DNA of 64,000 bases from Dictyobacter alpinus (GCF_003967575.1 NZ_BIFT01000002.1:1-64000); one strand, 5' to 3'; shown: positions 33,019 through 42,348, counted from the first letter of the stretch. The notes: generated by a model from the letters alone, not told the origin. Translations and numbers: made by a program.

Positions 33019-33150
33019 ATGAACACACCACATTTTCCACTACCAAGGTGGATCCTGCACGAGAAAAAAGGCAGCCTTTACTGGAAGGAAAAACTTTCAG
33101 GGAGCCCGGATGAAAAGGCATCGAGCCATTGGGAGATATGGTCCTGTTGA
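33019..33150 (+). CDS. possible 43-residue small protein
   Basis: An ATG at 33019 follows AAAGGAG with 11-nt spacing and opens MNTPHFPLPRWILHEKKGSL, closing with SSHWEIWSC at 33150. It overlaps the 3' end of the converging STAND gene (stop 33078) on the other strand. The first 59 nt lie outside that gene. The ribosome site is the best argument for it; the second half could simply be antisense sequence. Low confidence. Confidence 0.3.
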   Translation: MNTPHFPLPRWILHEKKGSLYWKEKLSGSPDEKASSHWEIWSC

Positions 33151-35618
33151 GCATCTCCCAGCTGGGTATAGTGCTCCAGGCTTTCCTGAGCAAGAGATCG
33201 TGCCTCTTCCCAGCGGCTTTGCTGAGAAGCAACCCGGGCTAACCCAAAGAGCGCGCGCGCAATGAGCTCTGGCGCTTGAATATGCTGTGCTCCCACAAGC
33301 ATATGCTCAAACATCTCTTTCGCTTCGGTGAAGCGCTTTTGCTCCAGGTAAAGCCAACCATACTCTCCCTGCGTTTCAGCGATCAGCCAGGAATGTTGTA
33401 TCTCCTGAGCCAGTGTCAAACCCTCATCAAGGTAGTACTGCGCCTGTTCCAATTGACCAAGCAAACGGTAGATGATACCCAGATTTTGTGAGATAGAACT
33501 GATCCGATAGCGGTTGTGTACCTGTTGAGCTAAGGCTAAACTCTCAAGAGAATATGTCAACGCTTGATCGTACTGCTGCTGGTGAATCGCGAGCATCCCA
33601 AGATTCATCAATAGGGCACTCTGGCGACCCAGATGAGTACTCTGCTGCGCATACGAGAGCCCTTCGCGATAGAGCACTTCTGCTTGCTCATAATCACCAC
33701 GTCGCACCAACTGTATCCCTAAATCTTGCAAAAAAGCACTTGCCATTGCCCAATCATGCCGACGCACTGTAGCCGCTAGCCCTTCCTGGTATAGTGATGC
33801 GGCCACTTGATAGTTGCCGAGATTGTCTTGTATTTGCCCCAGATGAACTAAGGAAAAGCAAAGTGTCCCCTCATCATGTGTCTGTCTGGCGAGCTCTGCA
33901 CCTTGCTCTAAATACTGAAGAGCCTGCTGATCATGACCAAGATCACTCATCATGAATCCGGCATGGACAAGAAATGCGGCTTCAAGCGACGAATGAGAGT
34001 TGTGTGCAATCATAAGTCCTTGCAAATAGGCATTTTTAGCCTCTGTGAGCTGGCTATACTGTTCGGCCACCAATCCAATATAATACCAGATCGGCACGAG
34101 GAGCGCTTGCTCCTCTCCTCCATTCCACTGCTCGATATGCTGGAGTACAGAATGTGCATGTAGAAGATAGCGATCATCATATACCCCATGATGTTTCTCC
34201 TGGAACGGGAGAAGGCTAGCCGAGATGAGAGCAACATCCCGAGAGATCCAGAGATGGGAAGTTGTCTCGTCCATGGTGGCTTTCAAAATAACCTGGACTA
34301 ATCGGTGTAGTGAGAGTGTATGCGATTGCGGCTGCCTGTATAACAGCGAATATTGTAAAGCTTCTCCTAGAACGTGATTAAAACGGTAGGCATCGTTCAC
34401 GGCAAGATCAAGTGCTGGCCCGAAGAAGACTTCCTTTCGCGTGAAAAGATCTTCTGGAATAGCATCCGGGGCCAGAAAAGCGCAGAGCCGCAGCAAATCG
34501 GCGGCTGCCTCATTCACCTCCATCAACTTCTGGAATGAGAAAAGAATTGTTTTGACCACTGAATAAGGATGCTCAGCCAATGCAGAACGCTCATCAAGCA
34601 ACTGGATGTGATGGCTCTGATACATATGAAGATAGTCTGTGAAACTACATCCCGTTCGCTCAATATAGGCTCCCGCTTGATCGAGTGCAAGTGGCAATCC
34701 ACCCATTGTCTCAACGACCGCCTTCGCGACCTTCAGTAGTTCAAGGCTATCCTGCTCGGATAACGAACGCATATCACTGCCCCCAGTTCGACGAAGAAGA
34801 AATTGGATACCTTCCTCACACGAGAAAGGAGGAAGTTCAAAGGCGAGCGCAACGCCATCTAAAGCGTGCAGGCGTGTCGTAATCAAGATCGCACCTTGCC
34901 TGGTCGTTGGAAGAAAAGGTTTGACAAGAGAGAGAGATTCAACATTATCAAAAATCAGCAACCACTCTTTGTGGGTGGCACACCAGTGTAGAACGGCTTT
35001 AATGATCTTATGACGGTCTTTTTCTTCATGCTCAGGCAAGTGCAACTGCTCAGCGATAGTCGTAAAGCTAGCGTCGATAGTATCAATCGTTTCAGCAGCG
35101 ACCCAGAAGACCGCTCGATATTCAAACGCGTACTGATAGGCATATTCGAGGGCCAGTTGAGTTTTGCCAATGCCACCGAGCCCTTTAATGGCCTGTGGTT
35201 GGCTGAGAGTGGCTCCACGCGTTCTCGATTCTTCTTTCTGTGATTGAGGTGCGAGTTGCTGGGCAAGCCAATCAAGCAACTCGTCGCGCCCGGTAAAATG
35301 TGGATTGCGCCTATAGGGCACAGTCCAGAGCGTACTTTTGTCTGGAGGGGAGGCGCTGGAGCTCTCCACTGCTGCTAATGTTCCTTTCTCGTTGGTTGTC
35401 GACGGGGTCTTTTCTTCGAGTAGCCCCAATTGTTGGGCGCTTTTGCCAAAAAGGGTACAAATTTTCGCACGGAAATACGGGTTGGGTGTGGTGATGCCTC
35501 GCTCCCAGCGGCTCACGTTATTCTGTGTGGTCCCTAAGCGATCGGCAACCTCTTGCTGCGACCACTGGCGTTGCTGTCGTGCTTCGATCAAAGGTATCCG
35601 TACCTTAGGTGTCACCAT
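33078..35618 (-). CDS. XRE-HTH / STAND ATPase / TPR regulator
   Basis: The 846-residue protein starts MVTPKVRIPLIEARQQRQWS with an XRE-type HTH (EVADRLGTTQNNVSRWERG) at about 12-65. Then comes an NB-ARC ATPase: FTGRDELLDWL, Walker A GLGGIGKT, Walker B EWLLIFDNVE, and GGLPLALDQAGAY. A long tetratricopeptide tail follows from about 540 (GNYQVAASLYQEGLAATV, QYDQALTYSLESLALAQQ). Architecture matches AfsR/SARP-like or NLR-type switches without a DNA-binding BTAD. The start has AAAGGAGAGG upstream; an ORF extends 26 codons further into non-homologous sequence. The HTH is homologous to that of the WD40 protein at 40924, suggesting a shared output or autoregulation module. Confidence 0.9.
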   Translation of the reverse strand: MVTPKVRIPLIEARQQRQWSQQEVADRLGTTQNNVSRWERGITTPNPYFRAKICTLFGKSAQQLGLLEEKTPSTTNEKGTLAAVESSSASPPDKSTLWTVPYRRNPHFTGRDELLDWLAQQLAPQSQKEESRTRGATLSQPQAIKGLGGIGKTQLALEYAYQYAFEYRAVFWVAAETIDTIDASFTTIAEQLHLPEHEEKDRHKIIKAVLHWCATHKEWLLIFDNVESLSLVKPFLPTTRQGAILITTRLHALDGVALAFELPPFSCEEGIQFLLRRTGGSDMRSLSEQDSLELLKVAKAVVETMGGLPLALDQAGAYIERTGCSFTDYLHMYQSHHIQLLDERSALAEHPYSVVKTILFSFQKLMEVNEAAADLLRLCAFLAPDAIPEDLFTRKEVFFGPALDLAVNDAYRFNHVLGEALQYSLLYRQPQSHTLSLHRLVQVILKATMDETTSHLWISRDVALISASLLPFQEKHHGVYDDRYLLHAHSVLQHIEQWNGGEEQALLVPIWYYIGLVAEQYSQLTEAKNAYLQGLMIAHNSHSSLEAAFLVHAGFMMSDLGHDQQALQYLEQGAELARQTHDEGTLCFSLVHLGQIQDNLGNYQVAASLYQEGLAATVRRHDWAMASAFLQDLGIQLVRRGDYEQAEVLYREGLSYAQQSTHLGRQSALLMNLGMLAIHQQQYDQALTYSLESLALAQQVHNRYRISSISQNLGIIYRLLGQLEQAQYYLDEGLTLAQEIQHSWLIAETQGEYGWLYLEQKRFTEAKEMFEHMLVGAQHIQAPELIARALFGLARVASQQSRWEEARSLAQESLEHYTQLGDAQQDHISQWLDAFSSGLPESFSFQ

Positions 35619-36205
35619 TCCTCTCCTTTGTTGCTTGTGATGGATGGTTGAAGAGAACAAGCGTGAGAAAGTCTTCGTCTTCTGCTTCTTCAGCATATGA
35701 CAAGAAAAATGTCATACGATTTGTATTATATGATGTTATTATTTGCTACACAAGTAAGGTAAAATTTACTTAAGAAAGGATATTCTCTCTATGCCAGTAT
35801 GGTAAATATTGCGTATGTTTTATCTAAAGCCCAAAGCAAAGGTAGGGCGCGTTTGCTTCAGGGCAACCGACTAGTCTAGAGGCAGAAGAAGAGCTCTTGT
35901 CACTCAAATCTTGATATAGCGCATGTTGATTGCAAGGTCATCCTCGAGCATCGTAGAGAGAACCTGCATCGTGCTTCCATGCAAGAGCATTCAGTTAGTT
36001 GTTTCAATCAGTTATTGCATCTTTTTAGCTAAGAATATAGCTCTAAAATGAGAAATAACTTTTGTATTTTTCAACACTTTTCATCGTAGTAATTTTTTCA
36101 TATTATTACTTCAGATGATATATTATTAATAAAAACATCTTGTGATTTTTACACTTTAATTGAATTGAACGGATTAAAGTTATAAAAAGACGTTTTGTAT
36201 TTTTA
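35619..36205. other. AT-rich intergenic region
   Basis: It contains the promoter of the XRE-STAND gene including the conserved motif at 35707-35737. The rest, especially 36020-36170, is very AT-rich with no gene. Confidence 0.45.
35707..35737 (-). promoter_or_regulatory. conserved 31-bp promoter motif upstream of XRE-STAND gene
   Basis: The plus-strand sequence ATGTCATAC, four variable bases, TTGTA-T-ATATGATGTT is repeated at 36999-37029 with about 4 changes. It sits 90-120 bp upstream of the XRE-STAND start. Partial similarity continues toward the gene in both copies (CTGAAG ... GCA-AAG), so the second copy may be an orphan duplicate of this 5' region. Confidence 0.5.
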
Positions 36206-36359
36206 GTGGTTGTATTGCTCATCATCGTCTCTTTCGTGAAATTACAAACACCAACTGCCTACGCAGCAGATCACCACACATCCCTGTCTCACACATCATC
36301 TTCATCACAGCTCGTTCATCCACATACTTCAGGTGGAGGATGTTATAAAGGACACATCC
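36185..36359 (+). pseudogene. signal-peptide-like N-terminal fragment
   Basis: In one frame KRRFVFLVVVLLIIVSFVKL is followed by TPTAYAADHHTSLSH, a typical signal peptide with an AYA-A cleavage site. The n-region lacks an ATG (an ATA precedes it), and the only in-frame start is a GTG at 36206. The mature part (TSSSSQLVHPHTSGGGCYKG) is short. It then runs into copy 2 of the A-B module. It looks like the truncated start of a secreted protein. Confidence 0.4.
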
Positions 36360-36621
36360 ATGTCACATCTCGATCGCGCTGGACACCGTGCCAGCCTCAA
36401 CCTCTTTTTCCTCGCCGCCACTCTCGCACTCCATCAACAGCGTCATAGCCTCACCTATGCACACACTCTGGACACGCCTGCAGGTTATGCCTCTCCCTCG
36501 TCCAGATCATTTTGACGCCGCTCTCCAACCCATCGTCGCCCACGTGCTCACTTCGTGCCCAAACGCCTCCATCCACACCGACCAGCTGGCCACCTTTCTG
36601 CTCACACCATTGAAGCCATAG
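36360..36621 (+). pseudogene. A-B module copy 2: gene A fused to gene B by deletion
   Basis: The ATG at 36360 follows AAAGGACACATCC and starts gene A: MSHLDRAGHRASLNLFFLAA then LALHQQRHSLT. Instead of the rest of A the sequence jumps, out of frame, to the middle of gene B: LWTRLQVMPLPRPDHFDAAL, QPIVAHVLTSCPNASIHTDQ and LATFL. About 85 bp of A's end, the A-B intergenic region and B's start are gone. It is therefore broken, but it supplies the start of gene A that copy 1 lacks. Confidence 0.6.
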
Positions 36622-36640
36622 CAGCCAGCACCCTCTCACA

Positions 36641-36686
36641 CAGCAGTGAGCAGGAACGGTTTGAGCGCCGGCCCTGCTCACTGCTG
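36641..36686 (+). terminator. hairpin after gene B, copy 2
   Basis: CAGCAGTGAGCAGG (36641-36654) pairs perfectly with 36673-36686, with extra C-G pairs inside the loop. The outer bases match copy 1, while the inner stem differs, with pairing kept. Confidence 0.65.
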
Positions 36687-36701
36687 TTCACCTCTCACGT
36701 C

Positions 36702-36911
36702 GTGTTCACACATTCATCTCATCTATCGATCAAAAAATGACACAAGGAGGCTGGCACCATCAATTCCATGGTTCTTTGGGCTGTTTTTTTCTTCGCTTTT
36801 TGAACACTTCTCCTTCTCCCTCTCCTCACGCGCTTTCTCTCCCCTTTCCCCCCTACTCCTTCTCCCTATGCCACCACGAAAAAAACGTGGTCATTTCATT
36901 TTCGCATTTAC
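36702..36911 (+). repeat. conserved 3' segment of A-B module, copy 2
   Basis: Same block order as at 5191-5418: TTCACACATTCATCTCATC, ATGACACAAGGAGGCTGGCA, CTTCGCTTTTTGAACACTTC and ATGCCACCACGAAAAAAA. It ends TTTTCGCATTTAC. Sequence after 36911 differs from the other copies, so the 3' edge of the unit is here. Confidence 0.6.
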
Positions 36912-36998
36912 ACAGATGTTGGTGCTCGATAGCTGAAGCGAACACGAAGAATCATACCCTTGCCTTTTGCAGCTTCAGGACATCACAAAAAATGTCAT

Positions 36999-37029
36999 AA
37001 ATGTCATACATCTTGTACTATATGATGTT
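36999..37029. promoter_or_regulatory. second copy of the 31-bp promoter motif (orphan)
   Basis: Matches 35707-35737 and is in the same orientation. Reading the minus strand from it leads into module copy 2's end and a tiny ORF (MILRVRFSYRAPTSV), not into a large gene. It may be left from a duplicated XRE-STAND promoter. Confidence 0.4.
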
Positions 37030-37331
37030 CTTCTTTTCCCTACAATACAGCTATAATATCCTTTAGAAATAATTGTGTACTATACACCATGGAGCTTGAA
37101 TAGCACACATCTTTCAGCCAAAGGTCTATGCTGAATGCTACAAGAAAAGTTAACACATCATCCATTAATAAGTTAACGAGTTGACAGATTTTTGGGTGAA
37201 GAGCCAAAAAGTCTTGCGATGATTGAGGATGACCTCAGGCAACTCTAGTTACAATGCTGATCCTACAAAGGCCACATTAGCTTACGCATTTCAAATACGT
37301 CCAGTCAGAGAAAACAACGAGGAGATTGAAC

Positions 37332-38021
37332 ATGAAAACACTTTTGAGAAGTATCTTCTTCGCCTTCTTTCTTTTTGTATTAATCATACCTGTTAGTTCA
37401 CCATCAAACGCTCATGCTGCTTCCACAATACCACCCTGTACAGAAAGTTCAGGTTATTGGCACGCCAGCATAACCGTACAGGTTAACGGTGGAGTGAATG
37501 AAGATTGGGAATGTGATTTCGCTTATTATTTCAAAAATGGAGTATACAGTGCTTACTATAGTTGGGTACCTAAATATATATACCCAAATCCATCTTATTG
37601 GACGAACCTCAACGCGAATATGGAGATGGATGTCTATGGGAACTCTACAAATAACAGCGCGCATATCGACCAATGGCCTTACAATGGTCAGAATAATCAA
37701 CGGTGGTCCATGGCACCCTACTATTCGAATGGTTATGGATACTTCACAGTAACCAGCGTTAATAGTGGTAAATGCATGGGAGTTCAAGGTGCATCAACTG
37801 CCCAGGGAGCCTCGGTAGTTCAGTATACTTGTAATAATAGTCACGACCAATCTTGGCTGTGGGTTTGGACAGGCTCTTTTACGAGCGATGGGTGGCCAAT
37901 ATGGAACATTGTCAATGAAAATTCAGGACTATGTTTGGGTATTACTGAAGCGAGCCAAACGGCTGGTACCTATGCAATCCAATGGGATTGTAATGGTAAT
38001 GCCGACCAATCTTGGTACTAA
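37332..38021 (+). CDS. secreted protein with Ricin-type lectin domain
   Basis: The ATG at 37332 follows GAGGAG by 5 nt; the protein is 229 residues. It begins MKTLLRSIFFAFFLFVLIIP, a signal peptide ending NAHAASTIP. A first part has tryptophan/tyrosine-rich strands (YFKNGVYSAYYSWVPKYIY). Then come Ricin_B-like repeats with NNQRWSM, GKCMGVQGASTAQGASVVQY, HDQSWLW, LCLGITEASQ and a terminal ADQSWY. These QxW motifs bind sugars. It is secreted and may recognise polysaccharide. The gene ends just before A-B module copy 3. Confidence 0.85.
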   Translation: MKTLLRSIFFAFFLFVLIIPVSSPSNAHAASTIPPCTESSGYWHASITVQVNGGVNEDWECDFAYYFKNGVYSAYYSWVPKYIYPNPSYWTNLNANMEMDVYGNSTNNSAHIDQWPYNGQNNQRWSMAPYYSNGYGYFTVTSVNSGKCMGVQGASTAQGASVVQYTCNNSHDQSWLWVWTGSFTSDGWPIWNIVNENSGLCLGITEASQTAGTYAIQWDCNGNADQSWY

Positions 38022-38064
38022 GGCCCGCCTCTCAGGCCATCGATCAGAAAGTGGTCTAGATCGC

Positions 38065-38131
38065 ACACCGATTCCACGTCGACCAAGTTGCCCCCGTAAG
38101 ACCCCCCTCAGAGGACGCCAACACACATTGA
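38065..38131 (+). pseudogene. A-B module copy 3: tail of gene A
   Basis: The frame reads AHRFHVDQVAPVRPPSEDANTH and ends at TGA 38129-38131. It matches gene A's end in copy 1 (AHRFHDDQAALSTLLSEDANAH). The rest of gene A is absent, replaced by the 3' end of the lectin gene region. Confidence 0.5.
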
Positions 38132-38268
38132 CGACAAACAAAGGCTGCCGATCCCGAGATCAGCAGCCTTTGTTCTTTCCTTCTCATTCTCTCACGACTA
38201 TTCCTCAGTTCCCAACATTCGTCCCTCTCCGTTCGGTACCTTCTCTCGGCTCCACTGAAAGGATACCC

Positions 38269-38600
38269 ATGATGACCAACGATACATCCATCCTAACAGC
38301 CTGATATATCTCTGCCGCCAGTGCCCTTGGCTTTCTCGGCTCTGCCCTCCATCTCCACCGCCAGCGTTCCGGCCTCTCGCTCGCACAGCAACGCGCTTTG
38401 CTCGGCCTGCACGACGCCACAACCGATGCCTTCTGGACACGCCTGCAGGCCATGCTCCTGCCTCGCTCCCAGCAGTTAGACACCGATCTCCAGCGCATCG
38501 TCACCCACGTCCTCACGGCTTTCCCAGACCACATCATTCACATCGCCCAGCTGGCCCGCCTTCCTGCGTGCTCTCTCGCACGCATGGCGGCCTCCTGCTT
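38269..38600 (+). pseudogene. A-B module copy 3: gene B with nonsense codon
   Basis: The ATG at 38269 follows AAAGGA as in copy 1. After MMTNDTSILTA a TGA (38302-38304) replaces the Trp codon TGG of copy 1. The frame then continues YISAASALGFLGSALHLHRQ, QRALLGLHDATTDAFWTRLQ and DTDLQRIVTHVLTAFPDH. The 3' end diverges by a frameshift near 38560. Clearly homologous and clearly dead. Confidence 0.65.
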
Positions 38601-38614
38601 CCTCTCACACAGCA

Positions 38615-38650
38615 GTGAGCAATCCCGGCACGTTCACCGGGCTTGCTCGC
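38615..38650 (+). terminator. hairpin after gene B, copy 3
   Basis: GTGAGCAATCCCGG (38615-38628) pairs with 38637-38650 (one mismatch, one G-U) around CACGTTCA. Inner stem bases differ completely from copy 1 (CAGGACTGG versus CAATCCCGG), yet pairing is maintained on both sides. Confidence 0.65.
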
Positions 38651-38668
38651 CTCGTTCCCCCCCTCACT

Positions 38669-38890
38669 GTTCACACATTCATCATCTATCGATCAAAGAA
38701 TGACACAAGGAGGCTGGCACACTCAGTTCCATTTGTATTTGGTGGGCTTTTTTCTTCGCTTTTTGAACACTTCCCCTTCTCCCTCAACCGCCTTCTGCCC
38801 TCTCCCTAGGCGCTTTCTCCCCCGTCCCCCCCTTCCTCCTTCTCACCATGCCACCACGAAAAAAAGGGCTCATGTAATTTTCGCGTTTAC
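38669..38890 (+). repeat. conserved 3' segment of A-B module, copy 3
   Basis: Third copy of the segment with TGTTCACACATTCATC, ATGACACAAGGAGGCTGGCA, TTTTGAACACTTCCCCTTCT and ATGCCACCACGAAAAAAA, ending TTTTCGCGTTTAC at 38890. The decayed HTH gene on the minus strand ends inside it (38870), so module and gene overlap at their 3' ends. Confidence 0.6.
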
Positions 38891-39886
38891 ACGGATCGTC
38901 TCCCGAATCGGCGCTAGCAGCGAGGCAAAACTCCGTTTCTGGATGCGATTGAGGCGCGTCCAGAGGGATTGAAAGGTAAGCGCCGGTGTCGCATAGGCAC
39001 TGGCCTCCTCGCCAAAAGTGGCCCGCAGGTAGCGTGTGAGGAGCACGATCGCCTCATGAGCCTCGGCCGCCGTACAGGTGGTTCCAAACCACGAGAACAC
39101 GTGACGGATCTCCAGTTCCTGCTCACTCCCACGCTGTCGGTAGCGTGCCACCGTTTCCTCCGAACGTTCATCAGAGAGATAGTGCCCGCGCGCCAGTCAT
39201 GTAGCGCGGGCGTAGCTCTTTGGCCAGCACCCAGCCCTCATACGAGCCAAACGAGGCCTGCGCACCAAAGATGAACCGTTCGCCCGTATCCGTCATCCCT
39301 TCCCCACGGCCCACATCCACATACGCAATCAAGCGCCGCCGGCGACGAAGTGAGAGCGCGGCGCCATCTGCTGGCAGATCCGCGGCCTCCTCTGCGACGA
39401 TGCCGGCGAGATCTAGCGCGGTCATAGCCTCCCTGTGGGCGCGTGCTGTCGCTCGCTGCTGAACGGCTTCCTGGGCGTCCACCGACACACCCTCGCGCGG
39501 CTTGGACTCGGGTTCCCCGGCACGTCCAGGGGCGCCATGGAGGAGGAACGCTCCTCATGAACCCCCTCTGCTGGCTCCGGTGTCTCCAGCACCTCCAGCA
39601 TCCGCTGCTGCTCCACTCTGGTCGCCTGCTGCTTGCGATACCCCTTCACGCGGGGATGATATTTATGCTCACGTAGCCACGCCCAGAAATCGTCATGATC
39701 CATCTTGATCAGCCACGTGTCCCCCGATCGATACACACTCTTTCCCAGCACACCCGCTTTCGCTGCCTGCGTCAATGTCGTGCGGTGAATCCCATACGCT
39801 GCTCCCACCACCGCCGCCGTCTGTACTGGTTCCCAAATTCCTTCCGCTCCATATCTATTTTCGTTTCCCCCTCTCTTTTTCATCAT
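38870..39886 (-). pseudogene. HTH (excisionase-like) gene with two frameshifts
   Basis: The first frame starts MKKRGGNENRYGAEGIWEPV with an HTH (VQTAAVVGAAYGIHRTTLTQ, then WLIKMDHDDFWAWLREH). A frameshift near 39480 leads to a second frame (SVDAQEAVQQRATARAHREA, LDLAGIVAEEAADLP) that ends at 39171. A second shift at about 39180 leads to a third frame (GHYLSDERSEETVARYRQRG, EIRHVFSWFGTTCTAAEAHE), ending 38870. Repaired, it would be about 335 residues. The middle and end are unknown. A related HTH sits in the gene at 40198-40842. Confidence 0.55.
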
Positions 39887-40197
39887 AAGATGTAATATCA
39901 TATTACACGATGTATTATATCTTCCCATCACCTGCCTGTCAAACACCTTTCCTTCTCATCCTTGGTCACACCAAATGCTCCCGCGAGATAGCATCTTCTC
40001 TCCCGATGCACATCCACAAACGCTCTCAACCACTGCCGGATCTGGCTCGACTGAATGGCATATTCCCCACCAGGGATAGGTGCACCTGCCATCTGCCACC
40101 TCTGCAAGGAACCATTTTCCTGTTGTGACCAGGCTCATAACACTGGCTTCATCTCCAGAGGAGGCCATCCAGGTATTTCAAGCCCATAACCTAGACC
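39887..40197. other. intergenic region between decayed HTH genes
   Basis: No gene. 39893-39925 contains an AT-rich near-dyad (TAATATCATATTACAC) just upstream of the HTH gene start, a candidate promoter or operator. Confidence 0.4.
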
Positions 40198-40842
40198 TCA
40201 AGCCGTCTCAGACACGTTTGGGCACCAGTGAGGACAGGACAGGTAAGCAGAACACGAGATCTCTTTGCGGGGCGGCAGCGGCGTCTTCGGATGAAATCGC
40301 CGCTGCCTCAGACGAGCCACCTCATCTCGATCGAGCCAGATCATGTCCTGATCCGCATCATAGATCCACCGGACCGTGCCATCAGTCATCCACTCATGGA
40401 CCGTCTGCCTGGCAATACAAGCCTTCTCCACCGCTACGGCAACACTCACTCATCAACTGATCATTCGGCAAATACTGTCGATAAAACTGCAGGAGCGCAG
40501 CATGCAAACGTCTCCCTATGTCCGTGTGCTGGCCCCCCGAGGATAGCGCCATCCCACGCTATCGTGCACAGTACCATAGAGCACCAGGCACACCACATAC
40601 ACCACAGAGCGTATCCCACCGGTGAGCCACTCTTCCTTGAGAAGCCCACTCCACTCATTACTCTGCCGCTCTGGCACCACTGCCGGTGGATATCCTTCTC
40701 CATACTCAGCAATCCATCGCAGATACTGACCAAGGTTACTCGCTCGAAGGGATTCAAACTGCGGCTCTTCAGGCTGCGATTCCGTTGGCAGCAACACACG
40801 GCGAAAGAGATCCTCCCAAGAATGGACCTGAAGCAATACCAC
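40198..40842 (-). pseudogene. HTH-domain gene with one frameshift
   Basis: The first frame (from 40842) reads MVLLQVHSWEDLFRRVLLPT, FESLRASNLGQYLRWIAEYG and LLKEEWLTGGIRSVVYVVCL. It loses sense after WRYPRG. The adjacent frame supplies IGRRLHAALLQFYRQYLPND, then the HTH (VAVEKACIARQTVHEWMTDG, then WLDRDEVARLRQRRFHPK). The HTH resembles that of 38870-39886 (both have xxW-x-x-D/HDxxxxxxRxxRxHP). A single frameshift near 40530 breaks the gene. Function unknown. Confidence 0.5.
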
Positions 40843-40884
40843 GTCTTTCGCGATCTTATCGTTTTCATTATCTCAGTGGTATTG

Positions 40885-40906
40885 GGGCTTGCCTCTTGAA
40901 GCCCCT
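40885..40906. terminator. short hairpin after the WD40 gene
   Basis: GGGGCTT (40885) and AAGCCCC (ends 40906) form a 7-bp stem just past the 3' end of the minus-strand WD40 gene (stop at 40924). Modest evidence. Confidence 0.4.
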
Positions 40907-40923
40907 GATTTAGCCGGCGGTAG

Positions 40924-42348
40924 TCACATATGAGGTGCGTCTACTGCGTACACAACCATAGATTTATCTTTGCTAGCAGAAGCAAGCTGATTACTGTCAG
41001 GTGACCATGAAACTTCCAAGATGTCATTCGTCTGCTGCTGATACTGTAACAGGCGTTTCCCAGTTACTGCATTCCACACATGAATCGCAGTATCAGCGCC
41101 GCCCGAGGCAATCAATGTACCAGATGGCGACCACCTGGCTGTTCTGACCACTGCCTTGTGCTCTGGGTAGGTTAGTACATGGGTCCCGGTTAAGGCATCC
41201 CAGATAGAGACATGTCCATCTCCATGGGCAGAAACAATCCATTTCCCATTCGGAGCCCAATCAACTTCATTGATGCCACTTGTGGCAGGACCAACATAAT
41301 GAAAATCAGCGCTTGGCCTCGCCTCAACTGGCTCCCAGACGTGAATAATACCATCATCTCCACCAGATACCACGCTTTTATCATCTGGAGACCAACGGAT
41401 ACTCCAGACACTCCCCGCATGGCCTGTATATATACTGATTTTCTCGCCAGTAAACGCATCCCAGACATGAACCTTTCCATCTCGACTGCCAGAAGCCACC
41501 ATCGTTCCACTGTGCGACCACGCAAGATAGAGTACCGATTTTTGATGTCTGGTGTATGTTGTCAGCAACGTCCCTGTCGCCACACTCCATATCTGTGCAG
41601 TTTTGTCGGCACTAGCAGACGCCACCCGTATCCCATCAGCGGCCCATTGCGCACAATTCACGTAGTCTTTATGGCCGCGATACACACGTATAACTGTGCC
41701 TCTTTTCCCATCAAGAATCTGAGCCGTATTATCTCCGACAGCGCATACAATTTGTGTTCCATTCGGCGACCAGGCTACATCATTGACGAATACATCCGCT
41801 TGTGGTGTATACCTATACCGCAAAGGATTTGATGGAGCGTGTTCTCCAGGCAATGAAGAGGCAGACGTTTTTACCACTCCTCCGAGCCACCAGATACGCC
41901 ACCCAATGATTCCAGACAGAGCGACTCCACCTAATCCGCTTAAAATGAGCGTTCGCCGGCCCACAGCAGGAGTCCCACGGACAGGTGGCTCAGATACTTG
42001 CTCTCCTTGAACCACACTTCCAACTTCCTGGTCGGTCTGCTGCACATGAGGAACAGGGACATCCTTATGAAGTTCACTCACGGCGCTATCCGCATCACCT
42101 TTTATCAATCCAAGATAGGCGGCATCTTTTTCAAAGAGCGTACACAGCTTCTGCCTGTAATAAGGACTGGGAAAAGCAGCCCCGGTTTCCCAGCGCGTTA
42201 TCAAGTTAGATTGTGCCCCAATCTGTTCCGCCACCAGCGCCTGAGACCAGCCCCGTAATTCTCGCTCGCGTTTTAATTTCAAATTGGGTGCATATTGAGC
42301 CTTCATTAGAGGGTCACGCTTCTTCTTCTCTCCCTGAGTTTCTTCCAT
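40924..42348 (-). CDS. XRE-HTH / transmembrane / WD40-repeat protein
   Basis: The protein (474 residues) starts MEETQGEKKKRDPLMKAQYA and has an XRE HTH (LRGWSQALVAEQIGAQSNLI, TRWETGAAFPSPYYRQ). A linker precedes one transmembrane helix (LILSGLGGVALSGIIGWRIW), so the C-terminal WD40 propeller lies outside the cytoplasm and the HTH inside. Seven WD repeats follow, for example DYVNCAQWAADGIRVASASA and TARWSPSGTLIASGGADTAI. Membrane anchoring of a DNA-binding domain recalls one-component sensors. I chose Met at 42348, with GGAG 8 nt upstream; Met codons 4 and 15 codons earlier exist. The HTH resembles that of the XRE-STAND protein at 33078. Confidence 0.88.
   Translation of the reverse strand: MEETQGEKKKRDPLMKAQYAPNLKLKRERELRGWSQALVAEQIGAQSNLITRWETGAAFPSPYYRQKLCTLFEKDAAYLGLIKGDADSAVSELHKDVPVPHVQQTDQEVGSVVQGEQVSEPPVRGTPAVGRRTLILSGLGGVALSGIIGWRIWWLGGVVKTSASSLPGEHAPSNPLRYRYTPQADVFVNDVAWSPNGTQIVCAVGDNTAQILDGKRGTVIRVYRGHKDYVNCAQWAADGIRVASASADKTAQIWSVATGTLLTTYTRHQKSVLYLAWSHSGTMVASGSRDGKVHVWDAFTGEKISIYTGHAGSVWSIRWSPDDKSVVSGGDDGIIHVWEPVEARPSADFHYVGPATSGINEVDWAPNGKWIVSAHGDGHVSIWDALTGTHVLTYPEHKAVVRTARWSPSGTLIASGGADTAIHVWNAVTGKRLLQYQQQTNDILEVSWSPDSNQLASASKDKSMVVYAVDAPHM

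Noticed and set aside
33638..34163. Plus-strand frames antisense to the XRE-STAND gene
   Set aside because: Shadows of TPR coding sequence with no independent evidence.
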